IMG/VR virus record: IMGVR_UViG_3300027985_000227
Coordinates: 1 to 64,000 of that record
Length of the DNA stretch: 64,000 bases
Strand: one strand, 5' to 3'
DNA from: a virus
Each line of letters opens with the position of its first letter. Within the stretch, counting starts at the first letter, position 1. A program made the translations under genes and the position numbers. Below are positions 13,991 to 20,295 of the stretch, piece after piece. The notes under the pieces are model-generated. The model made no database searches. It saw only the letters and a list, made by a program, of their open reading frames with translations, and was not told the origin of the DNA.

Positions 13991-14214
13991 GTTTAGAATG
14001 GGTAAAATGTGCCGAAGGATACAGAGCCAGAGTACTTAAAGGCCAATTTAAGGTAAAGCTAATTGACGGCAAATGGCGTGCATCTTACGAGACAGTCAAA
14101 AGTGGTTTTGTAGTTGGTAACACAATAAGTGAAAACATTGCTAATAGTGTTCTAGCTAAAAACGAATGTGAATCGGCTTACGAAAAAGTCAAGCACCTGG
14201 TAGACGCACCATGA
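13987..14214 (+). CDS. Small basic hypothetical protein
   Basis: A 75-residue protein whose ATG overlaps the previous stop and whose stop overlaps the next start. Its C-terminal coding end (ESAYEKVKHLVDAP) lies in the first copy of an 87-bp tandem duplication. No family recognised. Confidence 0.55.
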   Translation: MSLEWVKCAEGYRARVLKGQFKVKLIDGKWRASYETVKSGFVVGNTISENIANSVLAKNECESAYEKVKHLVDAP

Positions 14215-14345
14215 AACTTTTCCTGACTATAAATGACGTACAAACAATATTGACAAGAATCGGCTTACGAAAAAGTCAAGCACCTGGTAGACGCACCATG
14301 AAACTTTTCCTGACTATAAATGACGTACAAACAATATTGACAAGA
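14172..14345 (+). repeat. Perfect 87-bp tandem duplication
   Basis: Copies 14172-14258 and 14259-14345 appear identical. The unit covers the end of one gene and the start of the next, and 87 is a multiple of three, so the second gene stays open with a duplicated N-terminus. Lack of divergence points to a recent event or, possibly, an assembly artefact. Confidence 0.85.
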
Positions 14346-14747
14346 ATCGGATGCGATGTAGAGAGAGATATTACTAACAAGTATCTCAACATACGTTATC
14401 ATGGTGTCAGTATGGGCCGTGTTACGTTTTCCTCTACAGAAGACTTCCACTTGAAACTGTATGGCGAGTATAGGTATAGATCTGATCCACTAGACCTAAA
14501 AGATTGTGACATGATCAGATACAGATTCAACGTGGCGGTATCTACAGGCTATGTTCCGTCGCTTCATGATTGGCTGATAGTGGTGCGTGACGCTAAAAAT
14601 GCACAAGCAGCGGAACTTCGTATACGTGTAAGAAATCGTGAGCGCCTTGAATCTGTATTCCCTAAAAAACGAAGTAAATTAGTGCCAAAAAATATTCGTT
14701 CATTCTTAGGTGAAGTGGTAGACGATGACGTACGTTGTGACACATAA
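14211..14747 (+). CDS. Hypothetical protein with duplicated N-terminus
   Basis: From ATG 14211 the product has 178 residues and contains MKLFLTINDVQTILTRIG twice, because of the 87-bp tandem duplication. Starting at the second ATG (14298) gives the presumed ancestral 149-residue form, and both ATGs have the same upstream sequence. The body is basic with a helical C-terminal region rich in Arg and Lys. Function unknown. Confidence 0.6.
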   Translation: MKLFLTINDVQTILTRIGLRKSQAPGRRTMKLFLTINDVQTILTRIGCDVERDITNKYLNIRYHGVSMGRVTFSSTEDFHLKLYGEYRYRSDPLDLKDCDMIRYRFNVAVSTGYVPSLHDWLIVVRDAKNAQAAELRIRVRNRERLESVFPKKRSKLVPKNIRSFLGEVVDDDVRCDT

Positions 14748-15273
14748 ACGCAGTCAAGCTTTAGTAAACGCCGCAATACGGTTCGCTAAAGGACACCATG
14801 AAGGTCAATTGCGTAAGTATACTGGAGAACCGTATATAGAGCATCCGATTTCTGTTGCAAAGATTGTATCAAGTGTAACAGAAGACGTTGAAGTCATATG
14901 CGCAGCCATATTACATGATGTATTAGAAGATACGAATGCTAAGTATGAAGATCTAATAAACCGTGGATTTGGCTGGAGTATAGCCAACATGGTGTTAGAG
15001 TTAACTGATGTATCTAAACCATCGGACGGTAATAGATCTATACGTAAGGCTATAGACAGAATGCACTTGGCCAAGGCCAGTAAAAGATCAAAGACTGTGA
15101 AGTTGGCTGACATGATTGATAACTCATGCTCCATAGTTGTGCATGATCCTAACTTCGCTGTAGTGTACATGAGAGAAATGAAGCTACTATTGCCACACAT
15201 AAAAGATGGCGATATATCTCTATTCAAAATTGCAAACCAGATAGTAGAAGAATACTATGCCAGCAAGACGTGA
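14725..15273 (+). CDS. Small alarmone hydrolase (RelA/SpoT-type HD domain, MESH1-like)
   Basis: A 182-residue protein of the length of stand-alone HD-domain (p)ppGpp hydrolases. It has YIEHPISVAKIV, the HD motif AAILHDVLEDT, and a second conserved stretch KTVKLADMIDN. No synthetase or regulatory domain is present. Such enzymes remove the 3'-pyrophosphate of (p)ppGpp or related alarmones. In a phage it may lower host stringent response or neutralise alarmone-producing toxins; that role is inferred. It overlaps both neighbours. Confidence 0.85.
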   Translation: MTYVVTHKRSQALVNAAIRFAKGHHEGQLRKYTGEPYIEHPISVAKIVSSVTEDVEVICAAILHDVLEDTNAKYEDLINRGFGWSIANMVLELTDVSKPSDGNRSIRKAIDRMHLAKASKRSKTVKLADMIDNSCSIVVHDPNFAVVYMREMKLLLPHIKDGDISLFKIANQIVEEYYASKT

Positions 15274-15490
15274 AATCCGTGCTGTAAGAAAGTGGTCTAT
15301 ACTAGTATACAGACCAAAGTATTGGTATGAGTGGCTATTCATGCCATTACATAAAATGGTTTGCGGTTATGTGTACGTTTGTAATGACGTGCCATATAAA
15401 GACATGATGGATGCTATTCGTCATTGCACTGTAGCAGACATTTGCTGTAAACCTGAGCGCTCTGGTATAAACACGTGTAGCAGCCCGTAG
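15257..15490 (+). CDS. Small Cys-rich protein with C-terminus coded by a repeat
   Basis: A 77-residue basic, aromatic-rich protein (YWYEWLFMPLHKMVCGYVYVC) overlapping the alarmone hydrolase. Its last 13 codons (KPERSGINTCSSP) lie inside the 125-bp repeat starting at 15449, so the repeat insertion may have replaced the original C-terminus. Confidence 0.5.
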   Translation: MPARREIRAVRKWSILVYRPKYWYEWLFMPLHKMVCGYVYVCNDVPYKDMMDAIRHCTVADICCKPERSGINTCSSP

Positions 15491-15574
15491 CTACATATTA
15501 ATAATTTTATAGTGTTTAACCAGAACGCTCTGAATAGTCCGAACGTACATCCGGTTACATACTTCTAAGTTAAA
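15449..15574 (+). repeat. 125-bp cruciform repeat, copy 1
   Basis: Closely matches 34300-34424 and, inverted, 60882-61003. Outer arms GAGCGCTCTGGT / ACCAGAACGCTC surround an inner hairpin GTAGC-agcccgta-GCTAC. The conserved 3' part CATCCGGTTACATACTTCT ends 13 bases before the gene at 15588. Each copy lies directly upstream of a gene read in the same direction, so a leader or promoter role is likely. Confidence 0.8.
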
Positions 15575-15587
15575 AATTGAGGTTACA

Positions 15588-15959
15588 ATGTCTAAGAGAA
15601 AAATTGTTTGTCTGTGTGGATCTACCAAGTTTCGCAAAGAGTTTGAAGAAGCTAATAAGGCATATACACTGGCAGGATGGGTTGTACTGACAGTAGGTGC
15701 ATTTCCACACACTGACAACAGCCAATCCCCTGAAGAAGAGTTCGGCTCTTCGGTAAAACGTGAGCTAGATGAACTGCATAAAGACAAGATTCTAATGGCT
15801 GATCTTGTACACGTGATCAACGTAGGTGGATATATTGGCTTTTCTACGAAGAACGAGATAGCTCATGCGCTCGCACATGGAAAGAAAATAGAGTGGCTAG
15901 AACCAAAGTTCTCTATGGAGAATGTGTACTTTGCTCTGAAGCAACACTTTAATCAATGA
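15588..15959 (+). CDS. Nucleoside 2-deoxyribosyltransferase-like protein
   Basis: A 123-residue Rossmann-like protein. CLCGSTKF at the N-terminus resembles the phosphate-binding loop of deoxyribosyltransferase-fold proteins; LHKDKILMADLVHVINVGGYIG and STKNEIAHALAHGKKIEWL complete the typical core, including the conserved Glu. Such proteins cleave or transfer nucleobases from nucleosides or nucleotides. The substrate is not evident. It is expressed behind repeat copy 1. Confidence 0.65.
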   Translation: MSKRKIVCLCGSTKFRKEFEEANKAYTLAGWVVLTVGAFPHTDNSQSPEEEFGSSVKRELDELHKDKILMADLVHVINVGGYIGFSTKNEIAHALAHGKKIEWLEPKFSMENVYFALKQHFNQ

Positions 15960-15969
15960 TGTTTGTACT

Positions 15970-16251
15970 ATGAAGCTACCAGTTAAATATGATGATATAC
16001 CGATTAGTGATAGATGGAGGGTCAGGGAAGAGTATGTTAGGTTACAAGAAGGTAATTGCTATCACTGTGGAGCGCCCTTAAGTGGTAAACCAACTAAGAA
16101 AATTAGGATTAAATGGATAAATACGCGTCTATTTCCGCCTAACTTCTTCAGGTACCCAATACATTTACACCATAGTCATGACACAGGAATGACCATAGGT
16201 GCTGTGCATAGCCTGTGTAATGCTGTGTTATGGCAGTATTACGGAGAGTAA
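15970..16251 (+). CDS. HNH/endonuclease VII-like protein
   Basis: A 93-residue protein with a zinc pair CYHCGAPL, the motif HLHHSHDTGMTIGAVHSLCN and a further Cys, resembling HNH/recombination endonuclease VII-type nucleases. The His-His..His stretch could form the active site. The short length and lone position could also fit a homing-type HNH protein. Followed by a promoter cassette. Confidence 0.65.
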   Translation: MKLPVKYDDIPISDRWRVREEYVRLQEGNCYHCGAPLSGKPTKKIRIKWINTRLFPPNFFRYPIHLHHSHDTGMTIGAVHSLCNAVLWQYYGE

Positions 16252-16259
16252 TCCCTCTA

Positions 16260-16288
16260 TTTACTCCCTGATTAATAGGTGGTATAGT
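16260..16288 (+). promoter_or_regulatory. Sigma-70-like promoter
   Basis: TTTACT (16260-16265), a 17-bp spacer (CCCTGATTAATAGGTGG) and TATAGT (16283-16288) in the dyad TATAGTTATACT; the leader CTGGAGATAAAACC precedes ATG 16318. Confidence 0.65.
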
Positions 16289-16317
16289 TATACTGCAATG
16301 TAACTGGAGATAAAACC

Positions 16318-17121
16318 ATGTCTAACGTATTTTCATCCGGTCAATGTGTAATCCACAATGACGGAACTTATGGTATCATAATCGGCACTACTCGTAATGC
16401 CACCAATCACAAACTCTTAACCAGGTTCTTGATTTGTGGTGGATCTACTCGCGACAAGATTGGCAGCCGCCGCACGTCGTACTCATCGAACTTGTCTCTT
16501 TTGACAGATCTAAAAAGAATCAAGATCTGTGCTGATAAGTCCATAAGGTATAATGTGGATATCAATGTGGATGTCGTTACATGTACGAAGAATGATATCA
16601 ATATGGATATCGTTACGTATCCGAATGACGCGTTGATGAAGGAGATCATGGATAGTATAGACTATAAAAAATCTAGCACTACGTTAGACAAGAAATCGAA
16701 GATCGAAGCATGCAGTCTTAAGCAAAAGACAGCTGAAGCAGCGAAGCGCCGTCGTGCTCAACGTCGTGATCTGAAAGCCGGATACTCTTTCAAGTCTTCA
16801 TCTGTATCATCTTTGGACTACATCGCGCTGTCAGAAGAACTGGGTAAGTCGAACCCTGTTATGATCGTCAAGATGACAGCCAACAAAAAGACGTATTTCG
16901 TCGTTGGCGTGTACATTCAGCTGATCAACAAGGTTCGTGCTAAAAAAGCACCAACTATGCCCATGTCATACTCAGTCGCACGCAATTTAGAGCGTGCTGT
17001 GTTTTACAAAGTCAACGTTGACAACCTGCCAAGCATGATCGAGTGGTTGAAGGCAGTAAATCGTGCATCATGGGCTGGTAATGGCAGTGTCAAAGCCAGC
17101 GTTTCATTCCCAAAAGTGTGA
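16318..17121 (+). CDS. Hypothetical protein
   Basis: A 267-residue protein with its own promoter and a strong ribosome binding site. The N-terminal 80 residues are beta-rich; residues 80-105 contain a degenerate internal repeat (NVDVVTCTKND, NMDIVTYPND). A very basic stretch (AAKRRRAQRRDLKAG) suggests nucleic-acid binding. No known domain recognised. Confidence 0.65.
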   Translation: MSNVFSSGQCVIHNDGTYGIIIGTTRNATNHKLLTRFLICGGSTRDKIGSRRTSYSSNLSLLTDLKRIKICADKSIRYNVDINVDVVTCTKNDINMDIVTYPNDALMKEIMDSIDYKKSSTTLDKKSKIEACSLKQKTAEAAKRRRAQRRDLKAGYSFKSSSVSSLDYIALSEELGKSNPVMIVKMTANKKTYFVVGVYIQLINKVRAKKAPTMPMSYSVARNLERAVFYKVNVDNLPSMIEWLKAVNRASWAGNGSVKASVSFPKV

Positions 17122-17381
17122 TAGGACTAGTATTCCAGCACACGGACGTGCCAAGAGGTGATGGTCTGATTCCAGTAAGATCATATTTTGATCTAAAGAA
17201 GGGTAGCTACTATATCGTACGATACAACGGCACATACTATACAGGTATAGTAGAGTCAATAGATGAGTACGATGAAAAAATAGGCTATCACCATTTGATC
17301 AGACGTATGGATAAAACTGAATTAAAGATCACATTTGATGGATTTAATGAGTGTCGTATATACACTTGTACACTACATTAG
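17118..17381 (+). CDS. Small hypothetical protein ending in a tRNA
   Basis: An 87-residue beta-rich protein (SYYIVRYNGTYYTGIVESI) overlapping the upstream stop. Its TAG stop codon (17379-17381) shares its G with the first base of the downstream tRNA, so mRNA cleavage by tRNA processing would trim right at the stop codon. Confidence 0.55.
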   Translation: MIGLVFQHTDVPRGDGLIPVRSYFDLKKGSYYIVRYNGTYYTGIVESIDEYDEKIGYHHLIRRMDKTELKITFDGFNECRIYTCTLH

Positions 17382-17457
17382 GGCTTGTAGCTCAGACGGT
17401 TAGAGCAGTCGACTCATAATCGATTGGTCGTAGGTTCGAATCCTACCAGGCCCACCA
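17381..17457 (+). tRNA. tRNA with CAT anticodon (Met or Ile2)
   Basis: A full cloverleaf: acceptor GGGCTTG/CAGGCCC, D arm GCTC/GAGC, anticodon stem GTCGA/TCGAT with loop CTCATAA, T arm GTAGG/CCTAC with TTCGAAT, and encoded ACCA. Elongator Met and lysidine-modified Ile2 both use CAT and cannot be separated by eye here. Confidence 0.93.
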
Positions 17458-17472
17458 AATTTGGAGACATAG

Positions 17473-17733
17473 ATGACAACCCACCTTCGTCAAATAGCCA
17501 ACAAGCTGATGGAGCAAAACCCAGAAGGTACCAAGACAGTACCGTGCAAATGGTGCGATACACCAACTCCGATGCTTGGTACTAAAGAGTGTGATGGCTG
17601 TTGGGAACTTCGTACTCGTCTAGTCCAATCCAAACAAACCATTCTGGTATCAATGCTTAACGTAGAACGTCCAGATCTACTAGTCATGGTGAAGGAGACC
17701 AAAGATGAAAATCTTCCAACAGATAAAGAGTGA
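17473..17733 (+). CDS. Small zinc-binding phage protein
   Basis: An 86-residue protein with CKWCDTPTPMLGTKECDGCWEL, a CxxC-x(n)-CxxC zinc ribbon seen in many short phage proteins. It lies between two tRNA genes, with GGAG upstream of its ATG. It overlaps the HTH gene by 29 bases. Role unknown. Confidence 0.6.
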   Translation: MTTHLRQIANKLMEQNPEGTKTVPCKWCDTPTPMLGTKECDGCWELRTRLVQSKQTILVSMLNVERPDLLVMVKETKDENLPTDKE

Positions 17734-17917
17734 GCTCAAGCAGTACGAGTTGAAAGACGTGGCTGAATACGCAGAAGTAAGCGTGCAGACACTACGTAAC
17801 TGGATTGATGGTAAGGTAGAGAATCCGCACCTTCGTACCATTACAGCTGTGGCCGATGCACTTGGCTATAACGTTGTTCTGGAAAAACAAGGCACGGTCT
17901 TTACTCTAGCAGCTTAA
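17705..17917 (+). CDS. Small helix-turn-helix regulator
   Basis: A 70-residue Cro/XRE-like protein. DVAEYAEVSVQTLRNWIDGK is a clear helix-turn-helix and TITAVADALGYNVVL completes the five-helix fold. It probably binds DNA as a dimer to control phage or host promoters; the palindromic AGTATA-TATACT dyad in several promoters is a candidate operator (inference). Its stop codon abuts tRNA-Leu. Confidence 0.75.
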   Translation: MKIFQQIKSELKQYELKDVAEYAEVSVQTLRNWIDGKVENPHLRTITAVADALGYNVVLEKQGTVFTLAA

Positions 17918-18002
17918 CCGGGTATGGCGGAATTGGTAGACGCAAGGGACTTAAAATCCCTTGGCTTAGGCCGTGTGGGTTCGAGTCCCACTACCCGGAC
18001 CA
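17918..18002 (+). tRNA. tRNA-Leu (TAA)
   Basis: Acceptor CCGGGTA/TACCCGG, D arm with AATTGGTA, anticodon stem AGGGA/TCCCT with loop CTTAAAA (TAA), a long variable arm typical of Leu, T loop TTCGAGT, encoded ACCA. It starts at the base after the upstream stop codon. It reads TTA, a frequent codon in this AT-rich genome. Confidence 0.94.
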
Positions 18003-18023
18003 AAACATTAGGTGAAAAATAAG

Positions 18024-18317
18024 ATGGAAGAAATCAATGAGTGGTTAGATAATGAGTGGAATAAGAATCCTCCGCAGAATGATGGGGATTTTTACTATTA
18101 CGGCCCACTTCCTGGGGGAGGAGATAATATAGTCATTATAGTACAGATAACCACACATCCTGGAACTGGTCAGCGCTTAGGATGTTTCTTTATGCCACCT
18201 GGGTGGAGAGGAAATAAGATGATTGTAACGCCTACACTTCACGCAGCAGAACTCCATATGTGGACAGGAGAATGGTCTGGACCTGAGTTTGGTCTGTGCT
18301 GTGTAGATAGTGAGTAA
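18024..18317 (+). CDS. Hypothetical protein
   Basis: A 97-residue acidic protein starting MEEINEWLDNEWNKN; AGGTG ten bases upstream is a modest site, and an in-frame GTG at 18012 is a weaker alternative. Gly-rich in the middle (GPLPGGGDNIVI). No domain recognised. Confidence 0.55.
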   Translation: MEEINEWLDNEWNKNPPQNDGDFYYYGPLPGGGDNIVIIVQITTHPGTGQRLGCFFMPPGWRGNKMIVTPTLHAAELHMWTGEWSGPEFGLCCVDSE

Positions 18318-18807
18318 AAATACGATGAAGTGTAAAGAATGTGAAGACTCTGGATATATGTGGGATACTGCAATACCATGCCCAAAATGTGATATTGGTG
18401 CTGAAAAGAAGTATGAAGAAAATAAGTCTGAGCTAAGGCACTTAAATATTAGAGCCAAAGCATTGCGAAACAGTATAAAGGCGTACGAACTATCTAAGTC
18501 TAAGATAGATTACGGTATTTTTAATGGTGATGGTCGTACAACAGTATCTCCGATAAACTATCCAGTAGGTACAAGACCAATATCCGTCACCAAATCAGCT
18601 GCAAGAGCATGTATCAACAGATTTCTTTCTACAAAATCGTCCACACATTCAGTATTTGGATCTACTTTGTGGGTTATACTTTATTTCTGCGTACTTCATG
18701 ATATAAAGTATACACTATTTAGAACAAGCGGTATTGGCTACTATGTACAACTTAACGCGTTTACTGGTGATGATCTTTCTGTTTTTGTTAACAGTAAATC
18801 CAGTTAA
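18310..18807 (+). CDS. Protein with DnaJ-like zinc knuckles
   Basis: A 165-residue protein; the start is either GTG 18310 or ATG 18325. CKECEDSGYMWDTAIPCPKC resembles the CxxCxGxG repeats of DnaJ-type zinc domains. The rest has a charged helix, a polar middle and a hydrophobic segment. It ends one base before a convergent gene. Function unknown. Confidence 0.55.
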   Translation: MSKNTMKCKECEDSGYMWDTAIPCPKCDIGAEKKYEENKSELRHLNIRAKALRNSIKAYELSKSKIDYGIFNGDGRTTVSPINYPVGTRPISVTKSAARACINRFLSTKSSTHSVFGSTLWVILYFCVLHDIKYTLFRTSGIGYYVQLNAFTGDDLSVFVNSKSS

Positions 18808-18808
18808 A

Positions 18809-19204
18809 TTACAATTTACCTACAGCCACAAATTTAAGTTCACCAGTAAATCGTACGTGGTATCCCATTCTAGCGAACATGGTCTGGATTATATGGATCT
18901 CTTGCTCAGACACGGCAAATAGATCTTTACTTATACCAAGAATCATTCGGCATACTTCTTCATTTGACGAGGAGCTAAGTTGAAGAATCTCGTCACTTAT
19001 CTCAGAACAATCTCTATCCCACATAAAACATACTTTGTTTACGTTCTTTTTACATCGCGTCCACTCTATTTCGAGAATACGAAGTAGCGCTATTATGTAG
19101 TCATTGTATTTTGCTTCATAGTAATTGCCTCTATATCTTTTTGCAAAAAATCTGAGATACACTATAAGCAAGGCATCGATTTTACTCATCATTGTGTAAT
19201 CCAT
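18809..19204 (-). CDS. Lone minus-strand gene
   Basis: A 131-residue helical, basic protein read against all its neighbours. It has a consensus promoter (19219-19247) giving a very short 5' leader; the ATG at 19192 is an alternative start. Its stop lies one base from the stop of the convergent gene at 18807. No family recognised. Its isolation and own promoter suggest a moron-like insertion. Confidence 0.65.
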   Translation of the reverse strand: MDYTMMSKIDALLIVYLRFFAKRYRGNYYEAKYNDYIIALLRILEIEWTRCKKNVNKVCFMWDRDCSEISDEILQLSSSSNEEVCRMILGISKDLFAVSEQEIHIIQTMFARMGYHVRFTGELKFVAVGKL

Positions 19205-19218
19205 GGTAATTTTGTAGT

Positions 19219-19247
19219 ATTATATACCAATGAATAGTCAAGGTAAA
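19219..19247 (-). promoter_or_regulatory. Sigma-70 promoter for the lone minus-strand gene
   Basis: On the minus strand: TTTACC (19247-19242), a 17-bp spacer and TATAAT (19224-19219). The -10 box is a perfect consensus. Confidence 0.6.
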
Positions 19248-19252
19248 TACCG

Positions 19253-19432
19253 ATGAAAACAGCAGAAGAAATGGTTTTAATAATCAAACGAGCACAAAGA
19301 ATGGCTAACACGTATAAAGAGCCATATGTAGTGCTTAGAAACGGTCTGATTGTAGACGAAAAGTCTATTAAAGACGTTGTAGATCCTACAAATGTTATAG
19401 AGACATGCAAACCAATTATTGATGACCAATAG
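19253..19432 (+). CDS. Small hypothetical protein
   Basis: A 59-residue frame from ATG 19253 (AAGG about nine bases upstream), starting MKTAEEMVLIIKRAQRMA. It is diverging from the lone minus-strand gene. Helical N-terminus then beta strands. Followed by a promoter for the next gene. Confidence 0.5.
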   Translation: MKTAEEMVLIIKRAQRMANTYKEPYVVLRNGLIVDEKSIKDVVDPTNVIETCKPIIDDQ

Positions 19433-19441
19433 ATCGTCTGT

Positions 19442-19470
19442 TTTACTCCTAAAAATTATATGTTAGTATA
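19442..19470 (+). promoter_or_regulatory. Probable promoter
   Basis: TTTACT (19442-19447) with TAGTAT (19464-19469) at 16 bp, followed by CTGGAGATAGTC and ATG 19501. The -10 box is weaker than in the other copies. Confidence 0.45.
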
Positions 19471-19500
19471 CCTACTGCTACAACAAACCTGGAGATAGTC

Positions 19501-19779
19501 ATGTTACCAAGATCAGCCGAAATCATGCTTAAAGTTGGTACTGGAGAAGATTACGTGGACACATTCCTTGAAGTGTACGGGTTTTATCCAGAAAGTGAGC
19601 CTACTGGCTTTGATTCAAGTGGTCGAAGACTTTGGGCTACAAATTATGGTGGTATAAGACAAAATAACAGAAATGAAGATAGACGACGTAAACGTGCAAG
19701 ACGGTACATGTCTATGGTAAAAGACGTACTTCAAGAGATCAAAGATGAAGAAGACGATAGACAACATAAGACTGAATGA
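19501..19779 (+). CDS. Small basic hypothetical protein
   Basis: A 92-residue protein with a strong ribosome binding site. The C-terminal half is very basic (NEDRRRKRARRYMSMVKDVL), suggesting nucleic-acid binding. It overlaps the next gene by 35 bases. No family recognised. Confidence 0.55.
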   Translation: MLPRSAEIMLKVGTGEDYVDTFLEVYGFYPESEPTGFDSSGRRLWATNYGGIRQNNRNEDRRRKRARRYMSMVKDVLQEIKDEEDDRQHKTE

Positions 19780-20056
19780 AGAAGTTGGCAATGTACGCAT
19801 TGATAAGCTTGAGCCGAACAGTGCGTACACTGGTGGCTGGCTTATTTATGTAACATGTCTAGAGTGTGGTACCAAGCTTGGTATGTCGTTCGTTACATTG
19901 AATAAGAGAATAGAGAAGGGCACGTCTGGATGCAAAGTCTGTACGGCAACAGTGTTCAAGAAGGGCGACATATCTATGGACTGGGTAAATTCCATGTGGA
20001 AGGTACCTGAAAACGTGATAGGCACGAAAGTCTACTGTGAATTCCCCATGAAATAA
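19745..20056 (+). CDS. Zinc-ribbon-like hypothetical protein
   Basis: A 103-residue protein with YVTCLECGTKLG and SGCKVCT, a four-cysteine zinc ribbon, beta-rich around it. It overlaps the upstream gene in another frame. It is the last gene before the ncRNA at 20100. Confidence 0.55.
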   Translation: MKKTIDNIRLNEEVGNVRIDKLEPNSAYTGGWLIYVTCLECGTKLGMSFVTLNKRIEKGTSGCKVCTATVFKKGDISMDWVNSMWKVPENVIGTKVYCEFPMK

Positions 20057-20064
20057 AATCAGGG

Positions 20065-20093
20065 TTTACACTGTTAAGTCATTGTTATATAAT
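20065..20093 (+). promoter_or_regulatory. Strong sigma-70 promoter for an ncRNA
   Basis: TTTACA (20065-20070), a 17-bp spacer and a perfect TATAAT (20088-20093). Transcription would start near 20100, exactly where the structured RNA begins. Confidence 0.7.
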
Positions 20094-20099
20094 ATAAAA

Positions 20100-20250
20100 A
20101 TGTCGCTCCGAAAATCCCCTAGACCATCGGCCAATGGTTCAGGCGCGACTAGCTGACCTTACCCAGCGATAATGGCCATCGGCACATCTGCACACCCCAA
20201 GAGCACGTGTCGATGGCCATTACTTTTAGTGTAAGGAATACGGTAAGGTA
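20100..20250 (+). ncRNA. Promoter-driven structured small RNA
   Basis: About 150 bases with two domains. Domain one: GTCGC/GCGAC (20102-20106, 20145-20149) around ACCAT/ATGGT. Domain two: ACCTTACC/GGTAAGGT (20156-20163, 20242-20249) enclosing a 16-bp stem, 20170-20185 with 20207-20222 (TAATGGCCATCG/CGATGGCCATTA plus four more pairs). No reading frame with a ribosome binding site is present. The dedicated consensus promoter argues for a real small RNA; it could also act as a long structured leader of the primase-helicase gene. Confidence 0.6.
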
Positions 20251-20295
20251 ATGTTATATTCAATACATAATCAAAATCATCATTAGGGTAAACCT

